Assembly: GCF_041296385.1 (NCBI RefSeq) | Contig: NC_091015.1 | Coordinates: 90,380,004-90,444,003 of the forward strand | DNA length: 64,000 nt | Reading direction: 5' to 3' | From: Aphelocoma coerulescens | Taxonomy: Eukaryota > Chordata > Aves > Passeriformes > Corvidae | Shown here: in pieces, positions 40,201-52,200 of the stretch | How positions within the stretch are numbered: the stretch's first letter is position 1 | How the letters are laid out: every line of letters starts with the position of its first letter | The notes under the pieces: generated by a model | Seen by the model: only the letters and a program-made list of their open reading frames with translations | Told to the model about the DNA's origin: nothing | Databases searched by the model: none | Program-made: the position numbers and the translations under genes

Positions 40201-43200
40201 GTGTAGTATTAATGTATGAATTAACACCTGCTTTAACGATTTACACGTTCTCTAACATTTCTTCTAGTCTCATTTTTGAAGCAACAGTAAAATTTTCGGT
40301 TTGGGAATACAAACTTCAACGATGAGGGCTGCAGGACAACTAAAGGTAAAACCTGATCTATTCCCTTGAAAAAATATAAACTTGGCAACATCCAAGCTGC
40401 AATTAAGGAAAGTGTTTAACCTGTTCTTCATCTAAAAGGATCTTCTAAGTATTCTCAGGTAACTATTTAACCATTGCTATCAGCACTGGAACATGTGCAA
40501 TATAATTTCACTCTAACTTCCTTCAAATTTCTCATCTCTTTCCTACATTTTTCACAGTGGACCTGGAGAATCTTGCTGCAAGACTATATAGTCCAACACC
40601 AACACTACCTTCTTTCCTCCTTTACTTTTCACCCACCTTAATCATAGTAAATGCCCATGCCTTCAAACTCTCCCTACAGCCACATCACTTTCATGCAGAT
40701 GTTTCCCATTACAACACTAAGTATGGGGCTTTAAACTGGACCTAGTTCTCTAGTAGGACCAACTGAATCAGAGCATTTTCTTTACAAATCTGAAGTTCAG
40801 CCACCCCAAAAAGTACCAAGAGTGAAATAAGATCTGCTTCTTTTCAGTAACACCACTGTCTATTCCTTTAGTTTGTGATTCATTGACATGAACATACTTG
40901 TTGCTGTATCAACACCTCAGTAGCTGAGTGCTTTTTAAAATCTGTTTATTTGCTTCTTCCCTCTTAAGGACTGCACATCTAGCCTGTTCTATTTAGTCTT
41001 GCTGACTTTGGAGTGCTCCTCAGAAGCCAAAAATAGTCTGAACTCATTTTACCTTTTCAGTCTATTCTCAGGCTGGTGGCATCCAGACATTGTGTCTAAG
41101 CATTAACTGCTCTGGCACCATAAAGATTCTCTTATGGATGTACACCTGTGGTCTTGCTCTCATTTGCCCAAATCCTGAGGACCAAGGGCGGTCTAGAATT
41201 CACATGGTGCTTAAGTCTATCTCAAGAGACAAATCTGTATGGTTACAAAAACACATATTTAAAGTAAAAAGAATCTCAAGGGTGAAATATGTCAGCGGTA
41301 CAGAGGAGAAGGAAAAAATTACACTGCCTCTAAGCTAATGTGATTTTACCTCACCTGACTTCATGTTTTCATTTGTACCAGTCCCTGTGTCTGGATTTGA
41401 GCAAGACTTTTAAATTTTAACTCTGTAAACCTAGTGATAGTCAATCACTGTGCTCATATTTTTATTTTAACATCCCAAAGCTCTCACCAGTGCTCATCTC
41501 TGACACTCTCTTTTTGGATAGCATTCAGTATTTGATTACTACCTTGATAAAATGGTTTAGTGTATGCAAACAGCCTGTTCTGAGAACATTAATCAACTTA
41601 GCAATACGCCTACAATTGACATAGAGTTTTTGGATTATGGTTAATAAATGTAACTTCTACTCATGGTCCTATCAACACTGAGACAAGAAGCAGTCATAGC
41701 ACATCCTTTAATAGTAGCATGTGTCAGCTTTCTCCAAACAAAGTTTCATTTTGCCTGCATCACTCTTCAAGCATTTTAACCCTCCCCAGTGCAGGGAGAG
41801 GCACAGTTAAACTGCAATGAACACAAGCCCATCTGATCTAGCAACAAGAGCAGAAAATGTTCAAGCAGACAACATCCTACTCTTCACCCCCGTATTTCAC
41901 ATGACTTCTTGTCTTCCTTGTGTCCCAGCAGATGTATAGAAAATGGCAGGAAAAGAGTGGACAGACACATAATCAATCTTTCCTACTCTTGCATGCAAGA
42001 CAGACTAATCATATAATCATGGGTTCTTCATTCTCTCAGTTCAGAAACTCAATACATAACTTTTGTACTTGTAACTCCTATGATGTTTTATTTGAAAGTT
42101 TTTCCCTTAAAAGGTACTAAGAACTTGTTTTGAGAAGTGAAGCATTGGTTTAGTCACCCAAATGGGAACATCAAGCTGAAACTGAGTATTGCTTAACTCA
42201 AATAAATCTCCAGACTTGACAACAGCAATTTACTGTTGCTGAAAACAGGCCTTTAAAATTGCACTGAAAATCCATCCTCATCTTTAGAGAGCAGAATCAT
42301 TGAGAGTTTGTTTTTCTCTACAGTTATGGAACATGGGATCCACCTGCCCTCTGAAGAGACAGCCTTGACTTTTATCAGTGCACAGCTTCTCAAATTCCCT
42401 AACAGGAAGACACGTACCTATGGCTGCCCCTGTGAACTATCTTTCAGTCAGTAGTTCTTTTAGTCACATCAACCTGTATGCTAATCCATGGTAACCAAAC
42501 ATATGGCCCTCTTTAATGCACAGCACTACACCAATCCAGCTTTTCTCTGGGACAGATTCATTGCAATGAGAAACAGTCTGTGTATTAAGCTTAAGACGTG
42601 CATGAACTTACTCCTGTTACCTTGAAGTGCAACCACATGAATACACAAGATTCCTAGGTATACCATTTGCTAATGAAACTGGTGAAAGTAAACTTAAATC
42701 TCCTCCCTGGATGTGTTCTTTACTTTGTTGTTTTAGAACATTGGGTTTACACTTCCAACTATTTTGTGTTCTTACTGAAAACCAAGATTCTAAAAATGGC
42801 ACAAAGCCATAACAAGAAATTTTTTTTTAAAAAATCAGCAAATTCTCTTTGTCCTTGATGTAACTAACTCTTGTCCATGACAGGAAGTAAGTCGCTTTCA
42901 CAATGGTTTACATCCAGGTGGCTTGCTTCAGACTGGAAGACCAGATCAAAATTTTGGCATCTGACCCAAAGGCTGTCACTCTTTCTCATCCAAGTTTGGC
43001 ATAAGCAGCTGCAGAAGTTGCCCTCCACCTCTTGGAAACAAACTGCTACTTGGGAAGGAAGGGGACATGAGAGACCCAGCTATTGACAGAGGGTAGCACC
43101 TGCTGTGGAGGGGAGCACGTGCCCTGCAGCAACCAATGTGTTGGGAAAAGCAGCTGCAACATCAATTATCAGAATTAAGCTGTGAGCAAGCGCAAGAGGT

Positions 43201-46200
43201 TGCATTTAGCTGCTTGGGGAGCATTTATCCTTTGAACAGTCCTTCCCTACCTCAAGTGAGCCTAAGAAAATTGACTACAAAGCAAGATCTATTAAGGTCC
43301 AATTAGGGCCACAATGAAAAGCCTCCAAAATCTCCTGCAATAAATAAAGCTTATATGTAGTTGTCTTCCTCCCTTTCTCTACTCCATCCAAATGAATTAT
43401 TTCACATGGTTGTAGATAGGTTAAAAGTTAAATTCCACTTCTGGTGTTAGAGTATTCACACAAGAGACCTTAAATCCACTTTGATTACTGAAGAGTTACA
43501 CTGACAGGAAGAGTGAACAAACAGCAGCTTGTTAAGCACAGAGCATATGTGGAGAGTGGTCAGGGAGAAGCTGAACATGCTTGCAGGAGTTAAGACTGCC
43601 CAACATTTTTCCAGTTAAAGCTAATGAAAAATAAAGCCTGCCAAAATTCAATCAGTTCACGTCATTTTTTATGTTACGTTCAGTTTAATCTCTGCCCCTA
43701 ATCTGTATGAAAGGCTTTTGCTGTTTAACCAAATAAAACCCAGATAATCTGAATGCTGCTTAAATCAAAACCAGGGACCAATCATTCTGAATTTACATTT
43801 TCCTGTTCTGTGGCAGAGAACCCCTTCTGGAGGGGCTGTGCTACAGAAAAAAATGTAGCTCGTTTTTACCCTTTAGAAAGTTCACATAGCCTAATTTGCC
43901 CCAAATTCAAACTACTCCTTGTACACTTTAAGAAATCATCTTGCAGGCTGAGAAAAAGTCCCCTGTAATTCATGCATTTGACAACTAAAGGCAAAGGAGA
44001 GATTAACAGCAAAAGACTAATAGCAACACAGAGCAGGAAGGATTATGCTGCCTCACTCAAGTGCTCCCTACTGTTGATAGCATCTGAACAGTCTGAAAGA
44101 AGGAAAAAAAATAAAAAAGTCATCTAATTTGAAGAAAAGAGGACAACAGTGATTAATATCAGGACAGGCTTACAGAAGAAGAATTTAACCTTTAGAATAC
44201 AAGTCCAAGAATTGCCTGGAAGGCCACTCAAAATTACTGAGTTCCAAAAGTCATCTCATGTCAATGACACCTACTGTTATCCTGTGTTTCTTTCTGCTCT
44301 ATTTCATATGCAGAGCAGTGAGGAACAAGGTGCTCCATAAGGCAGCAATTCCCCATGCCGTGAACCAAACCTAATGGTCAAAACCATATATGATGTTACG
44401 TAACTTAATTACAAAGTCCCCCCAGCATTTGCTTTACTCTTTGCGGAAAGCTCATATAGATTTTAATTTTTTTGAACTTTTGGAAACAGAGCTGAGTTGC
44501 AAAAGAAGAAAATGTGCCTTCTCTAATTGTGTCTTCTATTGTCTTACCTCCAGCTGCACCATACACAAGAGTTGCCTTACTAGTCCTGCCATTACTTTAG
44601 CAAGACACACAACCTAGCTAAGTTTATTTTGTCACTTTCCACATTTAGTAGTCCTGTTCTACAGAAAAACCCTCTTGCAAGAGTTGATCATTTCAACCAT
44701 ACTTTAATTCAATTCCCATCCCTGGACTGCCAAGAATGTTCATTTCTAACAAGACTGGTAGTGTTCTTCTTTCATTGATCTGACAAACAGGAACTGGATT
44801 TAGGCCCAGACTCCCAAGGTTATTTAAACACCTAAAATGTGTAAAGGACCTAAAATGTACTTGAGAATTTTGTCCCCATGTTCAAACAGCAATTCAGGAA
44901 ACTGAAAGTAAACAGCTTTCACTCGTTGCCAGTCAAAATCCAATTTTTTTATTACAGCCTACTGATGATATTTGACCAAAAAAATTGTTTGTTTTAGCTC
45001 CATTCTACTGTGCCAAAAATGAGAAGTGTCTTCTTAAAACCAGGGAAAATTATTACACCAGGCTCAGTTACTTCTCAGAACGTTTTGTCTGAGTTGAAAT
45101 CTATTCAGAAGATCCTGAGAGGTATTTCTTTCAGAATGGAGAGCTAAAATCTGTATTTTACATGATTCTCTGCAATTTCCTACAAGACCCAAGGTGGTGC
45201 TCAAAGACACATCCCAGGTTCTAGAAGCTTGGATGCTTGTATTTGAGAGGTGCTGAGCTTATGTTGAACACTGCCATTTGTCAAAACAATTTGCTTTATC
45301 ACAGTACCTTGGTACTTGACCACCCTTTATTTTCTTGCGCTGTGTTTTATAACTTCACTGCTCAAACACAAATTTGCACTACTTGTAAAGAAGGACTGAT
45401 CTGTGTCTATGTACTTACAAATTCTACCTTAACAGAGAACAAATAGCCAGCATGTCTGAGCTGTGCTGTGCAGGGAGGCCTGTTCTTACCATACAGTTCA
45501 TGGCAAAGTGATTGTGCTGTGTCTGAAGCTCCATCGCGTGGGGGTGACTGGTTCCAATCTCTGTGTAGTTGTTCAGAAACAGTCCTTTGTTGTGTGTGAT
45601 CCAGTCAAACATCTACATGAAAATATTAAGGAAAGGAGAAAGTTCAATAATTTGTTATGGCAGAAACCATAGACAAGCAATGTAAGATATCTGTGAACAC
45701 AGAATACAGAGTCTAAGGCCATGAAAATTAACACTGATGCTCTTTCCATTGTACGTTACTGTACATTTTAACCCAATCATTGCTGAAATCTGTCTTTCTG
45801 GATCAAATTGCTGAGGCTGTTACTGTTATCTTTACGATAGGTCTTTATCTCAATGAGCTACAGTAATGTCATAATTGTAAACTTCATTATTACAAAGAAG
45901 TCATAGTAAACAAACAGACTTGGAGCACAGCCCTGAGTTGCCAAGCTTTTATGTTCTCTAGTGTCAACTTACTGACATCAGCAGCTTAGCAGTTTAGAAT
46001 GAAAATGGCAACTCAGGGAAATTAAATATAAATTCTTTCATGCTGATCAAGTACTTCAGCAGCAAGTTTAATATTTTTACTTCGTAACTTTACAGCAGAT
46101 TTGAAAACTATTCTATTTCTAGATGAATTATTAAAAGTATACATGAGCACAGAGTTACATGTTACTTTCTTCCAGAGAAATTTATGAGTAATCTTTAAAT

Positions 46201-49200
46201 ATGCTTGTTTTTAAAAAGAAAAAAAGGAGTATTTTAATACTCCAACAAATTTTAGGACAGACCTTATATGACAATGAAGGCACGCAGGTATGTTAACAGT
46301 GGCACTGGAAAACGAAGTTTTCAAAGACCAAGCAACACAGCAAAGAGCTGTTCAACACCCCACCTGCTCACAATGGTCTTGAAATCTTTGCCATATCCAA
46401 GCAAAAGGGACATACCTGCTCTCTGGATAAGCTGAAATAGTTTGTCCAGGAAAAAGCAGTAGCTGTAAGCATTCATTTAAAGATCTTTCAAAATATGCTG
46501 GCTAACAGAACAACATTATCAAATCCAGTATTTGTCCCAAGTCCGTGACAAACTAAATTGTAAGTAGACCACAATACGGTAAGAACTGTAAACCAAACTT
46601 TTGAAGTTTAGACAACTGAGGCAGCTGATCCCATACTACTAAAATTTTAAGCTTTTTATTTGGAACTCAGTGAAGATGTGTTAGAACGTTATTCAAAACA
46701 GACACTGGTACTGCTTGTGACCACTCTTCCCTAGGTCACCTGAATTTGCTGCCTTCAGACACTTAAAGGGCAATTCCAATCAGATTCCCTCCCATCTTGT
46801 CCCTTTTTTGCCTTCTCTTCTCCTGAACCAGTCCAAATGTCTTGCACTAAGCTGAGCAAGTCCTCCAAAAGGAGCATGCTTATTTCTCCCCATGCAATAC
46901 CCTTTTCCTTTCCAACAAAGGTCCCATCCTTTCCCACATTTCAGTAAAACACAGACATACACTGATAAAAAAGTCATGAGCTGTGAAATCTAATCTGACA
47001 CAAGCAGTAAAAATAAGGGCTGCAAGTAGATTAAGGTAAGGGTCTTAATCCAAAATTGAGTTGGGATACTACAAAAACCTTTTTTTTTTTTTTTTTTTTT
47101 TTTTAACTGGCTAATGAGAGAAAAACGGTCCCAGGTATGGTGGCTGCTGTCAACCTCATTTTGAGGTGCCTAATATTTCCCTTCCAAAAGAAAGATGTGT
47201 TAATTTAATATAGACTTATTCTTGGAATCAGAAACATAGAAAACACTGACAGGAGCTTACGCAACCACATGGCAGGACGGAGGTCAATCCCACAGGCTCA
47301 AGTATTTTACAAGAAGTTTCTTAAAGCCCAAGTTATGTAAGCAATTTGATAAAATATAAGCAAACCAACAAAATACATTTTGATGGTGCTCACAAGGTAC
47401 TGAAAGATATGCTATAATGCAGAATAATTAATTCTGTAATGAAGTGGCTCCAAGGTCAATAAAATGCATTTGGGTCTGAAAGAGCAACACTAGAGCAACA
47501 GCTTGCATTATTTTCTAAATAATTTTAGAAATAGGTAATAATTTTATCTTTTCTTCTAAATGTCCCTACTATTTTCAGCTGTATCCATCCAGTAAATATT
47601 TGCTTTAAATGGTACTTTAAAAAAATATTTATTTTTTTAAACACAGCAGAAAACATTACAGTAATGTAAAGAAAGTGCCTGAGCTGAAATGATGGGGTAA
47701 GGGAAAGTATGAGTGAAGAATACAAATGAAGAAGCAGGAAGAAGTTAAGTTTTACATGTTTGTTCTGCTTTTACTCTTCTCCTTGCATCTGCTTGTGACA
47801 GCTGCTGAAGCGCAGAATACTGGTTTAACACCGACTGTTGGTCTCATGCAGTTCAGGCAATCTTATGTAAAATACTTTAAGAAATCTGAGTACTTTAAGA
47901 ACTCTGACAAAAACCCTACTTACCACTTGACTGCATAGTCTAGTTACTACTACTCCCAGAGAAAAACTCCCCACCCTTCCTTAAAGCTATTTGTTCCATG
48001 GTAACAAGTCAATAATAAGTGATTGCAAAACCATTCTACATGGAAATTGACCTTATTTGAGTTCATCTAAAAGCAAACTGCCTGCCATAGTTCCTCTTCA
48101 AATTCCATGACAATCAAAGACTTTCTCATTTGAAGGGACTGGTTAGCCTGAAACATTCTGAAATCACTCAGTTCCCTGTTAATAACATATGCACTGTCAG
48201 AAGAGATCTATCAGTTTTTAGCCTGGGACTTCAAACCCTGCATCAATGAAGCTGTTCCCCATGTCAGCCTCTTCTGACTTTGTTGACTGCCTGTCACTCA
48301 CTTCTCAAAGATCACTCAAAAGAAGACCAGTGTATTCCTTAATCATCTGTATTTATAGAGTATACAGCATTCATCTTTACTTGATGCATCTGTCTGGAAC
48401 AAATGCTTAACAAAATAAGCACTTTGAAGTCATTAGCAGTTAAATTTTTCTTTGGAAAGAGCTTCCTGTGTTCCTTACAGCTTAGAAGTACTATCCTATG
48501 CCCTTTACTCCAGAAGACCCTGAGTGCCTCAATCAAGAAGTCCGTTATTTCTCATTAAAAACCTAGCGATGAACTTCAAAGACAAAAATTACTGTTTTCA
48601 GTTACCCTTGGTACTTCTTTCAAGTCCATCAAGTATTGGCCATTGATACCCTCCCTCCTTGCTCAATCCTTACCTTTTCAGCATCCTGCTCAAACAGCCT
48701 GAGCTGAAAACATTGGTCCAATTTCAATTTCCGCACATGCCACATCTGATGCAGATGCTGCCGTGTTGAGTGCAGCCTGTCCAGCATGGTGGATACTTTG
48801 GGTAAAAGGTTCTGTAAGTCTGCATTCCCTGACCCAGAGTTCTTTTTGGGAAAGCTATCACTGCTCTGTATCCGCTGGAGCAGCTTTTGTCCTTCCACAT
48901 CAAGGTCCTCGATAGGGGCCTTAATGACTTTCTTTTTTAATTGTGAGTGCTCCTCTATCATATTGCGAGCACCTTCCAGGTCCTGAGGCATTTCCTTTTT
49001 TGACAATATATCTTGCAGTTCCTCCAGTCTGGACAGCATATGGGTTGCATTGCTAATGTAGTCCTCAAAGGCAACTCTGATTTCTATCCACTCCTCATGG
49101 TTGTATTCCAAACAGCCATCAAATTCTGGGGTTAGCTGAGAGGGATCAACTACTTTGGTAAGGCCTTCCAGAGACACCATATTTGTCTAAAAAATAAAAA

Positions 49201-52200
49201 TGAAAAGAGAAGTGGTGTTACTGAAATGAATTTGAAATTTCTTTGTAAGTTTTTGCTTTTCTCTTTGTAACAATTGATCATTTTGCTCATGAACTCCACA
49301 CGACAACTTTTCTCACATATTTCATGTATCAATTCTGATAAGCAGAAGACAGGAGGTCTTGCAGGTATTTCCCCACATTTCTTTCTTACCTCACTACATT
49401 TAAGAACAAAACAGCAATCACTCTTTTGATTAATGTTTTGATTAAGTTTTGACTTTGTGTATTGCAAAGCTGCAGGAATATAACAGCACAGTTCATTCAG
49501 CTGATTTCCTCTGAATGCTGGAGATATCACAATTACCATAATGCAGACTAAGATAATAAAGAGACAAAACCTAAGTTTTCACCATCGGGGGAAAAACCTA
49601 ATTCAATATTTCTTCAGCTTACAAAAAGAATATAAACAACACCATGCACAATTACCTACCCTAAGTACATGAAGAAAACCACCTTCCTTCTAGCACCATT
49701 GGTCTAACGTACCTCTCCTTTCAGGCAGAATATAATTTATCTGAGAGTTTTAAAGGTGTTGATCATTAGCAAGGACACTTAAAACCACAAAAGAAATATA
49801 AATTTGTATACCATAGGGGAAATTACCTCAAACTCAAACTTAGAGCTGCCAAAGTTAGTCCTCTGTTTCTGCCAGAAATTGTCTGGCTTGATTATCAGTG
49901 CAACATGAATACAACATGGAAAGGATTCCTGTAAAATCTTCAGCAGAGGCTTTATGGAGTCCCATTTTGACCCACGCATATCTACAATGACGGTGAATCC
50001 TCGTTTACATACTTCCTCACTGCAGAAAACAGAAGAAAAGGTTATCAAGCAAGTGTTTCACTTCCAACACAGCACTGCACTGCACCACACTGCCTATGAA
50101 CGTGGTCTCCTCAGGGTCTCACTGCTGACCATAAACAGCAGATCTCACAAACCTCTCAAGACGCTTCTTTCACGCCCATGCCAAACTCCTTGTGAGTGAT
50201 AGCTTTATATCTGTTGCTGATTTGATATCCTGCCATTAGCTTCCATTGCCACTGTTTATATTCATGATGATTCATCGTCCAGTCTTGTTTCTCCCTCACC
50301 TTACACACACAGCAAACACACAATTTCCTAAAGCAGCAATATCTAATTCATTTACAATTGACTCTTCAGAACACACACACACACACTTATTTGACTGATG
50401 ATAACATTTATGGGTTTCTAATGATTGAGGGGATCCTCTGAAAGACAGAAGACAGCAAGTTGTTCTTACCTATCACTTTGCAACTTTCTCAAACTGTCTC
50501 AGATTTAGAACCATATTATCTGAGAGAGTCTGCAGAGGAAAAACCCATTTATTGACAATTTCTTTTGTAACAGGATCGATTTGTGAATAGTTAATGGACA
50601 ACACAGCATTTTATGGTTATGAAGAAAACCACATCAATCTATTTCTACAAAATTTGAGCTCAATTTTGCTGTCCAAAACTTGACAGACCTTACACTCAAA
50701 TTCTCCAGCACCTCCTCTGAGAATGGAAGATTTAATTCTTTTCATCAATACCTCCTGTACATTTAGTTCTTGTCACTGATCAAAAGTGACAATCACCACC
50801 ACCACCACCAGAAACTCTGATTTTTTTCCAGCAAAATTTGCTACATGACCTTGGAGAATGACCATAGGAAGGAAAACATTTCAAAACCAATGCCTCATAG
50901 CTAACAGACTATCAAAAAGGACCAAATGTCCATTGTTTAAGTATGAGTCACTTTCGGGGATGTGACTAATTCAAATGCCATTCTAGAGTTCATGTGGTGA
51001 GGTTTTCAGAGTATCCAAGAGGCAGGGAAGTTTCACTGGCATATTTTACACAGTCTTATTGGCCCCATTGCAGAAAGATGGATTATGACTGACACAGGAG
51101 ATCTGGAAGAAGTAATAATATGTGTTCCTCAAAGTGGAAGATTTTTATAAGTTTGAAAAGTTTAAAGGGAAAAGAAGAAAGAATAAACACCCCACAACAT
51201 TTCAAAAAAGGAGTTTATTATGATAAATGCTGGCTCTCCCATCTGCCCATAGGAATGCCAAAAATGGCAATGGAAGAAACAAAATATATTAAAAATAACT
51301 AGCTTGGCATACATGTAGGCTACAATGTACACTTTTCTGACCATGGTGAAAATGTTTTCTAGGATCCTCATAGGATTCAAGGACAAAAACAACTACTGGC
51401 TTAAAGACAGACCCATTATTGAAAGGCCAAATGGCAGTAGGAGTGCTGCTCAGCCAATCCGTATCCTAGCACCAAACTGAGGATTGCAGGAGGAGTGCTT
51501 GCCACTAATTCACAAGCCATGCATCTACTGGGGTGTCCAAAGTGGTCCCTCATGGTGTGATACAGTGCAGGTGTGTCCTCTGTCATGGAGCCCCATCACC
51601 TCACACAAGCTGAACCCCTTTTGGCCAAGCATCACAAGATTTGTTCTTGGGAGGTTTTAGTCAGCCAAGGTCATGTGTTGGTAAACCTGAACTACACTAA
51701 AATACCTGGTCCACTCAGTGGTGATAATGTAAGTTTTGCTATATTTTAAAATCAGATAAATTGCAGAATCAGTAAAATTGTGAGACTGAGTAAACTTAAG
51801 CTTTTAGATCTCTGGCCGACAACTGATACTTGTGATTCTTCATCTACATCAAATAACAGTACTGCAACAAATAACAGACAGACCAAAAGTTTGGGGATAT
51901 TTGTCCCAGCTGGAACTTCTAATCAGCTAGAGTTGCATAATTAGCCCCTTAAACATAACTTGTATGAAAACAAGTCTTGCTTTTAACAAAGCTCCCCTTA
52001 TTCTCGAAAGTTTGCCATGCTTAAAGAGTATAGAACATGCACTAACTTTCTTTTAATTTTAAATCTATTGATGCTGAACTAACATACACCTTTTGCCAGA
52101 GGAAGACTGTTTCTCGCCCCAATTATCTCTAAAAAAATTCTTGGACACATTTTGATGCATATTTATCTATTAACTTCTCTAGCAACTTGAAGCTCTAGAT

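Noticed and set aside
48629..49180. A 183-codon minus-strand gene starting at the ATG near 49180
   Set aside because: It is exon 5 of TRIO plus read-through past its donor; the methionine follows the acceptor and two codons (Thr-Asn) of exon sequence.
49150..49539. A 129-codon minus-strand open frame overlapping exon 5
   Set aside because: It runs from intron 4 into exon 5 in a different frame from the spectrin/SEC14 reading; no homology or splice support.
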